Assembly (NCBI GenBank): GCA_026119855.1
Contig: JAOWBW010000390.1
Span: 62,001 to 126,000 of the forward strand
DNA length: 64,000 nt
DNA from: Campanula takesimana
Lineage: Eukaryota > Streptophyta > Magnoliopsida > Asterales > Campanulaceae
Reading direction: 5' to 3'
Within the stretch, counting starts at the first letter, position 1. Every line of letters starts with the position of its first letter. This document shows, in pieces, positions 1-9,844 of this stretch. The translations under genes and the position numbers were made by a program. The notes beneath the pieces were generated by a model. That model was not told the origin of the DNA. It saw nothing but the letters and a program-made list of their open reading frames with translations, and did no database searches.

Positions 1-2
1 GA

Positions 3-1112
3 GAACAACCATTAACATGGGTGGGTTCTGATACAGATGATAGTGATGAAGATGAAGGAGTTGCAAATCGTTGCCTAATGGGATTTGAAGAAAAGGTTGA
101 AATTGACGAAAGCCTTCCACTGCCACTCCATCAAATGAAGTCAGTTTCACCAAAAACTCCTGAAGCTAAACAAGGCAAAACTCATACTTCACCAAACTAC
201 TCTCCTGAGGATCAAACCGAACAAAGCCACGATGACCAGGTACTTGAACGTGCTAATGTCATTTGTCAACAACACACTGTGCTTAAAAAGGCATATAAAT
301 TAATGGCTGCGGAACTTGAATATTCCCAAAAAGAATGCAAGTCCCATAAGGATGAGATTGAAAAACTCAAGCTCCAAATTGTTGGGATAGCTTCTGTTGT
401 GGAAGAAAACCGCTATCTTAAGGAAAGAACCGAGGTTCTTAACACCCGAATCCATGATCTTACTGCACAAAGGGATGAACTTCAAAAAGTGACCGATGTG
501 TGGACTAAGTCTGGTGTCACCATGGAACAAATCGTTAATTCACAAATTCTCTCTAAAGAGAAAAGTGGATTGAGATTTAAAACTGATGATGGGTGTAAGT
601 GTCCTTGTCTATGTGCTGAAGGTGGTGTGAAACCAACTGAACAAACCAAAGAAATTCCTAAGGTGAATCATGCTGGTAAAAAGGGCTCAACACAAGAAAT
701 TAAAAAGCAAAATTATTTCTATGAGTATCCTAAAAACCAGACTAGGAGAGATCCAAAGTGGAAAGAGAAATCCACAGCGGCTGAGGCAACCAAAGAAGTA
801 TTGAGTGATGAAACCGCTCATAGTCGGTTTAAGGAATATCCTGTTATATTTCCTAAAGCCGCACCTAAGAGAAAGGTGGAACTCAAGAAGGTTAACTTTG
901 TTAAATCCAAAACCGCTGACCCAGTAAAACACGATAAACCGAAGGTTAGTAATGGATTTGTAAAACCGCAACCACAACCCGACTTAATTCATTGTTCTAT
1001 CTGTGCCGATTTTGGTCATAGTGCTGGTCATTGTCTTTTAAGATTCACACCCAATGCCAAGGGACGTAAAAATCCTAAGGTCAAACAGGTGTGGGCACTA
1101 AAAAGCTGCTAA
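3..1112 (+). CDS. gag: Sirevirus gag, 3' part (open to window edge)
   Basis: The frame is open from the left edge, so the true start is outside. The N-terminal visible part is very acidic (D/E run near nt 30-60). A long charged, probably coiled-coil segment follows (about nt 240-500). The C-terminal part is Lys-rich and ends with a CCHC zinc knuckle at about nt 996-1037 (spacing C-X2-C-X4-H-X4-C), as in copia capsid/nucleocapsid proteins that bind element RNA. The stop is TAA at 1110-1112. Pol lies in another frame about 20 bases downstream. No break is seen in the visible gag. Inferred role: virus-like particle protein. Confidence 0.85.
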   Translation, partial: EQPLTWVGSDTDDSDEDEGVANRCLMGFEEKVEIDESLPLPLHQMKSVSPKTPEAKQGKTHTSPNYSPEDQTEQSHDDQVLERANVICQQHTVLKKAYKLMAAELEYSQKECKSHKDEIEKLKLQIVGIASVVEENRYLKERTEVLNTRIHDLTAQRDELQKVTDVWTKSGVTMEQIVNSQILSKEKSGLRFKTDDGCKCPCLCAEGGVKPTEQTKEIPKVNHAGKKGSTQEIKKQNYFYEYPKNQTRRDPKWKEKSTAAEATKEVLSDETAHSRFKEYPVIFPKAAPKRKVELKKVNFVKSKTADPVKHDKPKVSNGFVKPQPQPDLIHCSICADFGHSAGHCLLRFTPNAKGRKNPKVKQVWALKSC

Positions 1113-1132
1113 CCCTAGGACCCAAGGAATAA

Positions 1133-3281
1133 GGGGGACCAAAACCTTTCATGTTTATTTTTCAGATTTCATGTTTTATGGCTGGAACCGCTAAGAAGAA
1201 GAAGGATCTCTGGTATTTGGATAGTGGATGCTCACGACACATGACTGGAGATTCAGAACTACTCTGCAGTTTCATCCAAATGAAAGGTCCCCCCAGTAGT
1301 ATTTGGTAACAACAAGAAAGGAGAAACAGTAGGATATGGAGCAATCAAGAGAGGAAAAGTGACTATTGAAAATGTATCACTAGTAGAAGGACTCAAGCAC
1401 AACCTTCTCTCCATATCTCAGTTTTGTGATAAAGGAATGAACTGCATCTTCACTTCAACTAGCTGTTATATCAAAGATGCTTCCTCTGGAGTCACTCTAC
1501 TGACTGGCAACAGAACAGGTGATGTTTATATAATTGATTTAAGCAATATTATTTCTATTGCTGACCTCTGTTTTGTAGCCAAAAATATAAGTGAAAGCAG
1601 CTGGTTATGGCATAAGCGGCTCAGCCACTTGAACTTCAAGTATCTAGCAAAACTGCACAGGGATGGTCTAGTAAAAGGACTACCCAAAGTGGCTGACCAT
1701 CATGATGAAAAGTGTAAAGCATGCCAGCTTGGAAAGCAGCCCAAACAGTCATTTCCTAGTAAAACCGCGCCTTCAACGAACCGCTGTTTGCAACTGCTGC
1801 ACATGGATTTATTTGGACCTGTCCCAACCGCCAGTATAGGAGGAAACCGCTATACACTTGTGGTGGTTGATGATTATTCAAGATATACATGGGTGGAAAT
1901 GATGGCCTCTAAAGATAATACTTATGGCATCGTAACCGCTCTCTTTAGACAGCTCCAAACTCAGAAATTGGATGACATTGTTGCCGTGCGTTCAGATAAT
2001 GGAAACGAATTTACAAACAATGGTGTTGCCCAATATTGTGATGATCATGGAATTGATCATAATTTCTCTGCCACTGGAGTTCCACAACAGAATGAAGTAG
2101 TGGAAAGAAAGAACAGGACTTTGATTGAAGCTGGGAAGACTATGATTGCAGAAGCCAAGCTTCCCAAATACTTCTGGGCCGAAGCCGTCAATACCGCATG
2201 CTTCACCCAGAACCGCTCCCTCATCATCAAAGTTCATAACAAGACTCCTTATGAATTGTGGAGACGCAGATCACCCAACATTGCCTTCTTCAAGATATTT
2301 GGATGCAAGTGTTACATCTTGTACAATGGCAAAGAGCATCGAGGTAAATTTGATGCTAAGGCTGATGATGGTATTTTTGTTGGTTATTCTAAACACTCCA
2401 AAGCTTTTCGTTGTTTCAATAAGACATCTTTAAAAATTGTAGAGTCAGTCCATGTTACATTTGATGAACATGCTCTCCTTGAGCCACATATGGCTCCAAA
2501 TGTTGCTAATGATTTTAGTGATTTTGAGACAGGCACTAGACATAGAGCAACTGGCAACCATCCTACTCAAACCGCTTCATCCAGTTCTTTAGCCGCACCT
2601 ACTCAAACCGCTGATGGTGTAACTGTTGAACCGCTGTCTTCTGACCCCATTCAAACTGTTGAACCAGTTCCAAATCTAACCTTCAATAAAGATTTCAATG
2701 ATTATCAGGATGATCCTCCTCTGGAAAATCTTCAAGAAATAGTGTTTCAAGACAACCTCCCTCCTGAAATTAATGAGCATAGAGACCATCCAACTGCCAA
2801 CGTTATTGGTCCTATCAGTACTGGTGTCCAAACCAGAGGGAGTTTGACTCACAGAGATAATCACAGTTTGTTCTCAACTGCTCTGTTATCTCAGATGGAA
2901 CCGAAGAAGGTAGACGAAGCTCTAAGTGATCCAAGTTGGGTAATTGCAATGCAAGAAGAGCTCAATCAGTTTGAAAGATGCAAAGTTTGGACTCTAGTTC
3001 TAAGGCCCAGTGATCATACAGTAATTGGAACAAAATGGGTGTACAGAAACAAGATGGATGAGAATGGTACAATAACAAGAAACAAAGCTAGGTTGGTTGC
3101 TCAAGGCTATAGGCAAGAAGAAGGAATTGACTATGATGAGACCTTTGCCTTTGTTGCCAGACTTGAAGCCATAAGATTGTTCCTGGCCTATGCATCTTTC
3201 AAGAAATTCAAGTTATATCAAATGGATGTGAAGAGTGCATTTCTGAATGGTGAACTACAAGAAGAAGTTTATGTAGCTTAA
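1133..3281 (+). pseudogene. pol: copia pol, first part: protease, integrase, RT start (frameshift, stop)
   Basis: The frame opens after TAA 1130-1132. The protease signature WYLDSGCSRHMTG is at about 1211-1249. The protease frame ends at TAA 1307-1309 and the rest continues in the +1 frame, so a one-base change is likely in the C run 1289-1294. Then come the GAG-pre-integrase zinc site (HKRLSH ... CKAC, about 1610-1725), the integrase core with D, D and E (HMDLFG ~1800, RSDNGNEF ~1990, NEVVERKNRT ~2092), a Ser/Thr/Pro-rich spacer (2490-2860), and the RT start (GTKWVYRNK, ARLVAQGY, YQMDVKSAFLNG). The frame stops at TAA 3279-3281, where the family normally has Gln; this fits a C-to-T change. 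Confidence 0.9.
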
Positions 3282-4170
3282 CCACCAGGATTTGAAGACA
3301 ACAAACTTCCAAATCATGTCTTCAAACTCAAGAAAGCATTGTATGGACTCAAACAAGCTCCAAGAGCATGGTATGACACTCTATCTAAATTTCTTATTGA
3401 ACAAGGCTTCTCTCGAGGTAAAATTGATACAACTCTATTTATAGCTAAACACAAAAGTCATTCATTATTAGTTCAAATATATGTTGATGATATTATTTTC
3501 GGTTCTACTAATGAAACTATGTGTTTTAAGTTTGAGAAGCTAATGAAGAGCAAATTTGAAATGAGTATGATGGCAGAGTTGACATTCTTTCTTGGAATCC
3601 AAGTCAAGCAATGCCATGATGGGATCTTTATCAACCAAGCCAAATACACTAAAGATTTGATAAAGAAGTTCGGGCTTGAAACCGCTAAATCAGTTGATAC
3701 CCCAATGCCTAAGGCCTGCAGTTTGGATCAAGATGAACATGGTAAGAAAGTTGATCAAACTCTCTACCGAGGTATGATTGGCTCTCTACTTTACTTAACT
3801 GCAAGTAGGCCAGATATCTTGTTTAATGTTTGTGTGTGTGCTAGATTTCAAGCTGACCCTAGAGAATCTCATCTTATTGTTGTTAAACGTATTATTAGAT
3901 ATTTATGTGGATCTGTTAACCTTGGACTTTGGTACTCCAAAGAATCTTCATTTGATCTATTAGGTTATTCAGATACTGACTTTGCAGCATGTAAGATAAG
4001 CAGAAAGAGCACAAGTGGTACTTGTCAGTTCCTTGGAACGCGGCTTGTATCATGGTCCAGCAAGAAACAAGCGTCGGTTTCAGTCTCAACCGCTGAAGCT
4101 GAATATATAGCGGCTGGAAGCTGTTGCTCTCAAATTCTCTGGATGAAACAATAGTTGGAGGACTACGGGA
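3282..4170 (+). pseudogene. pol: copia pol, second part: RT palm and RNase H, cut by insertion
   Basis: Continues the frame of the first part after the TAA. It holds LYGLKQAPRAWY (~3340), the RT catalytic YVDDI (~3480), FFLGIQV (~3588), the thumb/connection and most of RNase H (GYSDTDFAACKISRKSTSG ~3963, then SWSSKKQ and STAEAEYIA). A second stop, TAG at 4152-4154, replaces a Gln codon, again as C to T. Five codons later the gene is interrupted by the gypsy A cluster. Its remaining 83 codons lie at 18160-18408 in a matching frame. Confidence 0.9.
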
Positions 4171-4175
4171 TATTT
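4171..4175. repeat. target site duplication TATTT, left copy
   Basis: TATTT directly precedes the LTR start TGTCACG at 4176 and recurs directly after the last LTR end GCGACA at 18154. Five bases is the usual gypsy duplication. It shows that the whole three-LTR array occupies one insertion site. Confidence 0.95.
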
Positions 4176-4653
4176 TGTCACGACCCGAAAACTAGGCTCT
4201 ATTTTATTAGTAATAAATAATTATTATTTATTTAATTGCTTATTTATTTATTTAAATTATTATTTAATTAATAATTTGTGTGTGCGTTTTATGTTTCATA
4301 ATAATTATGCCTAGCATTTTATTTGGGTCATTTGTGCTAGTGTAGAAGTGTCGAGTCTTATTTGTTAGTGGGGAGTATTTGTGTTAGAGTTGGGGAAGGG
4401 GTCTAATTGTAACATTTTGGAAATAATTCCCCCTACACCCTCTCTTCTCCCTCACCTCTCCCTCATTCCCAGCACATCTCTCTCTCTCTCTCCTTCCATG
4501 AAATGGGTAAGTTTCTCTCTCACTTCTCTCTACATTTCCATCATCTTCCTCTCTTTATTTCTCATTTCTTAAAACATGAAATGTGTTTAGATCGTCGATA
4601 GGATCGCGTAGAACCAAAAAGAATTGAATTCCGTTATCTTTGAGAATTTTCAA

Positions 4654-6576
4654 GTAAGTTGCTTTTCCCCCATCTTTATGCTAAAGTGTTCATATCATGT
4701 TTAATTATGCTTGATGTGTTATATTTGAAGTTTGGTTGAATTTGGAATTTATTTTGAGTTTTGGTCAAAAATGGTGATTTTAGGAATGTTGGGTTTGAAT
4801 CTTGATCTTGGTTGATAAATGGTATTATTTGAGTCCCCATTCTAGTTATAAGTTGTTTTGGGTTCATCTTTATGCTTGGTGGAAGGTTGATTATGTTTGA
4901 TTTTGGTTGTAATATGAAATGGGTAAGAAAATTGGTAGAAACCCAGATTTTGGCCGGATTTCGTCCCTCCGGGCAAGGAGGCGCGCGCACCATGTTTTGG
5001 GAGGCGTGCGCACCCTTTTCTACTTCGAAATCGCAGCCTTCTGACCTTAGGAGGCGCGCGCATCACTTTTTATGGAGGCGCGCGCATCCCTCTTTTTCCA
5101 GTTTGTCCGTTTTTCGTTCGATCTTCCGGAGGCCATAACTTTCTCATCCGGACTCCGTTTTAGGCGTGTAAACTATCGTTTCGAAGCTCTCTTCGAGTAA
5201 TACAAGATGATATAGGTTGTTCAGTTAAGTTATAAGTTTTATACTTCGGGATTTTATTGGGTGTTTGGGCATCTTATGATGTGTTCGTGGTTATTCCAAT
5301 CGAATTGATTTTCGAGTAAGACTTGGTCTAGGTTTTAGGCGATGTCCCATAGTACCTAGATGGTTGTTGTTGAACACCAAAGTGTAGGGTTTAGTCCCGT
5401 CGTGATCATGTTCTAAAGATTAACCTTTTTGATTCGTTTGGGGGTTTGGGATTGGTTCGTTAAGGACGAAGGTAAAGCGTGTATTGGCAATTGGGTACTT
5501 ACGGTTTGATTAACCTTAAAGTGTATTCATTCTGATTCCTACTTTGGAATTTCAGGTGTGATGAGATGGTTGAGTTCATAGTCCTAGTACATCTTTATGA
5601 GTAAACGTTTAGGATAATTTTGGGTTGTAGTCGTTGTACTATTTGTGAGCGACCGTTTGGGTTGTGTTCCTTATGAGTAACTTATGGGTATCATCTTTGA
5701 AATGTATCTGGTATGGTTCCTCTTTATGGAATTATCGTATTCTAATAATCATTGTTGTTGAGCTCCTTATGAACAATACCGTTTATCGTTGTTGTGCTCT
5801 TTATGAGAAATTCCGTTTATCGTTGTTGTGCTCTTCATGAGAAACTCTTGTTATCGTTGTTATTAAACTCTTCATGAGTAACCGTTGCATCTTTATGGTG
5901 ATTATTTGGTATGGTTCCCTACTTTGGAACCCTAAATTGTTTAATTAAGCTAGTATTTATTACTCGGCATTTATTGAAAGTCCAGCTGGTTAAATTGTGT
6001 ATCGAGTCAGGCAATGGATAATCCTATAATGGCACGAGCCAAGTCCAGTATAGCATCGCCCATTGGTCCTTCTGTCCTCATCCAGATTGGCCTTGGTTGG
6101 GATGAGCTAGCTCCGTTGTGGGTATTCTAGCTAATCGTTTTGGAGCATGACTTTGTGGCATGGCTCCCGCCCCTTGTGGCACTTTACATTGTTATTGGTT
6201 CCGGTCCCGGGTTTCTCTTGAGCTTTTATGCTACTATGAAGATGGTTTGTTTGATTGATGGGTTGATTGGTCGCTTCTGACCGGGGATTTCTCTTCAGCT
6301 TTCATGCTACTATGAAGATGATGAATTGTTGGTTATTGAAGCTGCGCAGCGACCTTTATTTGGTTCTTTCAGTTGGGAAACCTTGGCTAATATCCTTTGT
6401 TATGTGTTTAATTTCCGCTGCTATCTGTTGACTGTTAATTGTTACATGCTATGTGATATTTATCATTGTTTATTGCTTATTGCATTATAACATGTCATGT
6501 AGTTGCATTAGTAACTTACTGAGATTTTATCTCACCCCGTTTATTTCCATCTTTGTTTTTCCTTAACCCCCCCAGG
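4654..6576 (+). other. intron-like module inside the gypsy A LTR
   Basis: GTAAGT at 4654-4659 looks like a donor site. At 6576 a C-run ends in CAG before GAGGAAA and looks like an acceptor, about 45 bases after the inverted repeat GAGAT/ATCTC. The same two boundary motifs occur in the otherwise distant D LTR (55094 and 58173). Splicing is inference; conserved replication signals are the alternative. Confidence 0.4.
4978..5090. repeat. cluster of four GC-palindrome motifs in LTR 1
   Basis: Four copies of GGAGGCGCGCGCAYC (the second has GCGTGC) begin near 4978, 5000, 5050 and 5074, in otherwise AT-rich DNA. The core GCGCGC is self-complementary. LTR 2 (~10660-10770) and LTR 3 (~16336-16446) carry the same cluster. 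Confidence 0.85.
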
Positions 6577-6917
6577 AGGAAAAGGATTAGGATTCGCGGA
6601 TCGAGGAGGACGTCGAGAGGATTGAGATTTTGGGGCAGGTTGTTATGGATCGGTTTACATTATTTAAATGTATAACCTTTTGGGGATAGTTTTACCATTA
6701 TTGACGTCATTAAGGATTGTATATTTTATTCTTTTGGGTATAAGCTGTGGAGCTTATGTTAGATGTACTTTGTTGATTTAAACTTGGATTTGTAAAACCT
6801 TATGTTATCATCTTTTGGTTCAAAATGAAATTTTTAACTTCTATATTTTAGAGTTTTGGTTTTAAGTCGACGTCCAGCTCGCGGTCTCGGGCCCACGGAG
6901 TTCGGGGTCGCGACAGT

Positions 6918-6929
6918 TGGTATCAGAGC
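6918..6929 (+). promoter_or_regulatory. primer binding site, initiator Met tRNA
   Basis: TGGTATCAGAGC, two bases after the end of LTR 1, matches the 3' end complement of plant initiator Met tRNA, the usual primer for gypsy minus-strand DNA synthesis. Confidence 0.95.
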
Positions 6930-7034
6930 TATGGTTTAGCTCTATGTATAAGTATAGGTGGATTAGTATGACCTAGGAGGGTAGTGTGTTCGGAGTGAGT
7001 AACAATTGTTGTTTTATGCAGGTACTTGTTTGAA

Positions 7035-8081
7035 ATGGCTCGAAGGAGAAGTGGTGAAAGTAATACCGGTAATGCAAATCAGAATGAAACAAGGGATGAA
7101 GCCCGTGCAATGTTTCAGGGCATGTTTGAGGTGGCCATGAAGGCCATACATGATCAAGGTCCGAGGGTAGAACAAGTACCACCACCCCGCTACGGATTGG
7201 AACAATTTCTGAAATTGAAACCGGTTGAGTTCAATGGGGAACCCGATGTAAGGAAGGCCGAGCTATGGATTGAGTCGATGGAGAAAATTTATGATGTCTT
7301 TGGTTGCACCGATGAAGACAAGATCCGGTTTGCGGCTTATAAACTTGTAGGTGCCGCCGAGCATTGGTGGAAGGGTGTTAAAGCGAGTTGGGATGATACT
7401 CACACCGTGTATGCTTGGGAATTGTTTGTGCGAAACTTCAAGGAGCATTTCATTCCGGTAGTGGATCAGAACCGAAAGGAGATCGAGCTACTCAACTTGG
7501 AGCAAGGTTTGTTGTCTATAGCCCAGTACTCGGCTAAGTTCATAGAATTAGCCCGGTATTGCGACTATTTGGTGAGGACCGAGGAACAGAAAGCTATGAG
7601 ATTCATTCGGGGATTGAAGACCTCCATCCGTACTCAACTTATTGCCCAACGGATTGTGACTTTCCAAGATGCGGTAGACAGAGCTTACTTTATCGAGCAA
7701 GATATTGGGGAGCATAAAAGGAAAACCGAGGTTGCGGGTACGGGTAAACAAGTAAACCATGCTAAATCTCAACCACAGCACCGTTCTGATAACCGAGGTA
7801 ATTTGGGAGCACCATCTCAGTTTAAGGAACAAACCGCGCTAGGGAATCTGGGTACTACTTCGGGGAAACAAGGGAAACAAGGTAGGTGGCTTTGCACTTA
7901 CTGTCAGAGGGAAGGCCATTTGGAGGATAAGTGTTGGAAGAAGCAGGGAAAATGTATCAATTGTGGTCAACTGGGTCACTTCATAAAAGATTGTCCGAGG
8001 TTTAAGGTTCAATCATCAGGAACAGGAACCAGTACTTCACCGGGTCAGAAGAGAGATGCTTCGGGGAACCCTAAGGTATAG
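7035..8081 (+). CDS. gag: gypsy gag, intact copy
   Basis: 348 residues from ATG 7035; this start fits the copy-2 alignment and lies 106 bases after the primer site. An N-terminal basic/polar leader is followed by the retrotransposon gag capsid domain (about residues 55-210: FLKLKPVEFNGEPD, GAAEHWWKGVK, ELLNLEQG, FIRGLK) and then a Gln/Gly-rich linker. Two CCHC knuckles lie at residues ~286-299 and ~306-319 (CTYCQREGHLEDKC, CINCGQLGHFIKDC). It would form the particle shell and bind element RNA. This is the only full-length uninterrupted element protein here. No pol follows it, so particles would need enzymes from a relative. Whether it is expressed is unknown. Confidence 0.92.
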   Translation: MARRRSGESNTGNANQNETRDEARAMFQGMFEVAMKAIHDQGPRVEQVPPPRYGLEQFLKLKPVEFNGEPDVRKAELWIESMEKIYDVFGCTDEDKIRFAAYKLVGAAEHWWKGVKASWDDTHTVYAWELFVRNFKEHFIPVVDQNRKEIELLNLEQGLLSIAQYSAKFIELARYCDYLVRTEEQKAMRFIRGLKTSIRTQLIAQRIVTFQDAVDRAYFIEQDIGEHKRKTEVAGTGKQVNHAKSQPQHRSDNRGNLGAPSQFKEQTALGNLGTTSGKQGKQGRWLCTYCQREGHLEDKCWKKQGKCINCGQLGHFIKDCPRFKVQSSGTGTSTSPGQKRDASGNPKV

Positions 8082-8150
8082 GGTAGAGTAATTGCGATCA
8101 ATCAGCACTCACCAGGTAACAGATAATTTCAGGAGGTATTATTTTGCGTC

Positions 8151-8483
8151 GTGAGAGCGAGCGCGTGCATTTTAGGATCATCGCATTTATGTGTTTCTGT
8201 GCATTTAGTTGCATTTATTTCTTCTGAGTCTTTGACTTATGTGTTGTTAGTGTCTACTCCTATGGAGGAGTGTAGGATGTCTGATGGAGTCTTATGTGCT
8301 CATGTTGTGCTTAACGGTAGATATAACTTACCTGCTAAATTAGCCATGTTGCTATTACAAGATTTTGATGTTACTATTGCTTTAGTCTATTGTTGTAGGG
8401 GGATTGTTATATTCTCCATTACTAATTTCTTAAAACTGTTTCAGACCGTTCATTTGGGTAGAGTTATACCTATCTTTCCTTAA
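8151..8483 (+). pseudogene. degraded gypsy protease region
   Basis: An open stretch of 110 codons lies 70 bases after gag. Its middle (VSTPMEECRMSDGV ... VVLNGRYNLPAKL ... LLQDFDVTI) resembles the region after the catalytic Asp in gypsy proteases, where family members read roughly VSTPxGE ... VxIxGRxLPADL ... DFDVILGM. The catalytic D-S/T-G is not recognisable, and the following GMDWL-type motif is lost. I call it a protease fossil. The copy at 13830-14162 differs at only a few positions. Confidence 0.55.
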
Positions 8484-9831
8484 TTGAAATCTGAGTATTT
8501 AGTTTCGGTGAATTGTTGGGTGTATTTATCGTTTGTGAAAATTTCTATTTTATTTCTGAATAGTACCTAGTAATTGGGGAGAACCTTGGGTTAAATTGAG
8601 TTGTTATAGTACAAGGTTGTAGTGCTAATATTTAGATCAATGTCCTTATGACATCGGTGGGGTTATAGGAGTTGAGGATTCAATGAGGATCTCTTGAGGA
8701 AAATTTTGGTCACTTTTAGTACATCTCCGTGAATGCATCGGAATGGGTTAGTATGGAGAGGTATACGATTTGTTATGGATGATGAGTTTGTTGTAGGAGT
8801 TCCGATCATTAATGGTGGTAAGCGTGTTAAGTTAGAAAGGACTAAGTACATTTTGGGGGAGTAATAATTTCTCAATCTATGTTAAAGGCATTTTGAAATT
8901 TTGGTTAGATAGTGGTTCTATGGTTCTAAATCCCTTCTTGGTGGCGTTACCAAATTGGATCAAGGGTATGTGAAGAAAGTTGAGTATCAATACTTGGGCA
9001 TAATTAAAGAATATTGTGATTTGGTAATGGAGCTATTGGAATGAGGCTAGCTAATCGGGTTATGATCTTGATAGTACCATTGAGCTTAAGTATCATTAAG
9101 TTAATAAAGGTATGCGTGAGAGACTAACTGGGGTTAGCTATTGAATTTAGAGTTCATTGATTTCCTTTGGGTATATGAGCACGGATTATAACTTAAAAGG
9201 GAGCTAGAGGAAATCCCTTGAAGATAAAATTTAGACCATTTTCGGACTATTGAGTATTCGTAATTATTTTAGGCTTTCAAGGATTGGAGTGTTATGACGA
9301 TGATATTATGGTGTAGATTTAAGTGAGCATTTTGTATTTATATTACACCCCTAGTTTAAGGTGCTATCTAGAACTAGAGCACTATAATGGTAATCCATAG
9401 AGATATAGCCATTTCGATGAATATTGTGGAAATAGAAATTTCTTTAGCCTTTTTATATTTTAAAAGCTAATTAGGCTCGGGATGGTGATGTTTTGAATTT
9501 CTGGGGAATACTACTAAGTATGCGATTTACAGAAGGAAACACCTTTGCAGTGTAATTAAGGTTATGAATAAGGTGAGCTTGGGATATCTCGAGAGTTATG
9601 TTTGGGAGCAATTGGGATTCTCCAATTTTGATTGTGGATTCTAATTAGTAGTGAAGGTTATGATTGAAGGAAGTTATGTGCGAGAGGTCGTGGTATCGTG
9701 AACATTATTTAAAGTTACTACGTGGTGGTTTAGAATGGACAATTGAGAAATTCGGGAAATAGTGGAACTATCGTATCCGTGGCTTTTTTAATTAGGGTAA
9801 GTCTCGTTAAAATTCGGGTCGAATTTTCTTT
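8484..9831 (+). other. internal region with no recognisable gene
   Basis: 1.35 kb of AT-rich DNA between the protease fossil and the purine tract, with stops in all frames. By position it replaces RT, RNase H and integrase, but I could read no pol motif. It is nearly identical in copy 2 (14163-15510). Confidence 0.6.
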
Positions 9832-9844
9832 AAGGGGGAGTGAA
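9832..9844 (+). promoter_or_regulatory. polypurine tract
   Basis: AAGGGGGAG plus TGAA directly before LTR 2. This is the plus-strand primer site of reverse transcription. The same tract precedes LTR 3 at 15511-15523. Confidence 0.85.

Larger units (their letters stand above)
4176..6915 (+). repeat. gypsy A LTR 1
   Basis: It starts TGTCACGACCCG and ends GGGGTCGCGACA, so the ends are near-perfect inverted repeats; length 2740. A CT-rich block at 4481-4560 may be transcript leader. It also holds GTAAGT at 4654, four copies of a GGAGGCGCGCGCA-type motif (4978-5090), a TTATGAG-rich stretch (5630-5880), and a conserved 3' module with GAGATTTTATCTC at 6521 and CCCCCCCAGG near 6570. Unlike LTR 2 and LTR 3 it lacks a 12-base duplication near position 260 of the LTR. 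Confidence 0.95.

Noticed and set aside
4842..5138. Overlapping open frames on both strands across the GC motif cluster in LTRs (also near 10523-10819, 16201-16497, 23678-24032)
   Set aside because: They exist because GC-rich repeats lack stops. They lie in LTRs, repeat with each LTR and show no domain.
6918..6929. tRNA gene fragment
   Set aside because: Only 12 bases match a tRNA 3' end, at the place of a primer binding site; no tRNA body follows.
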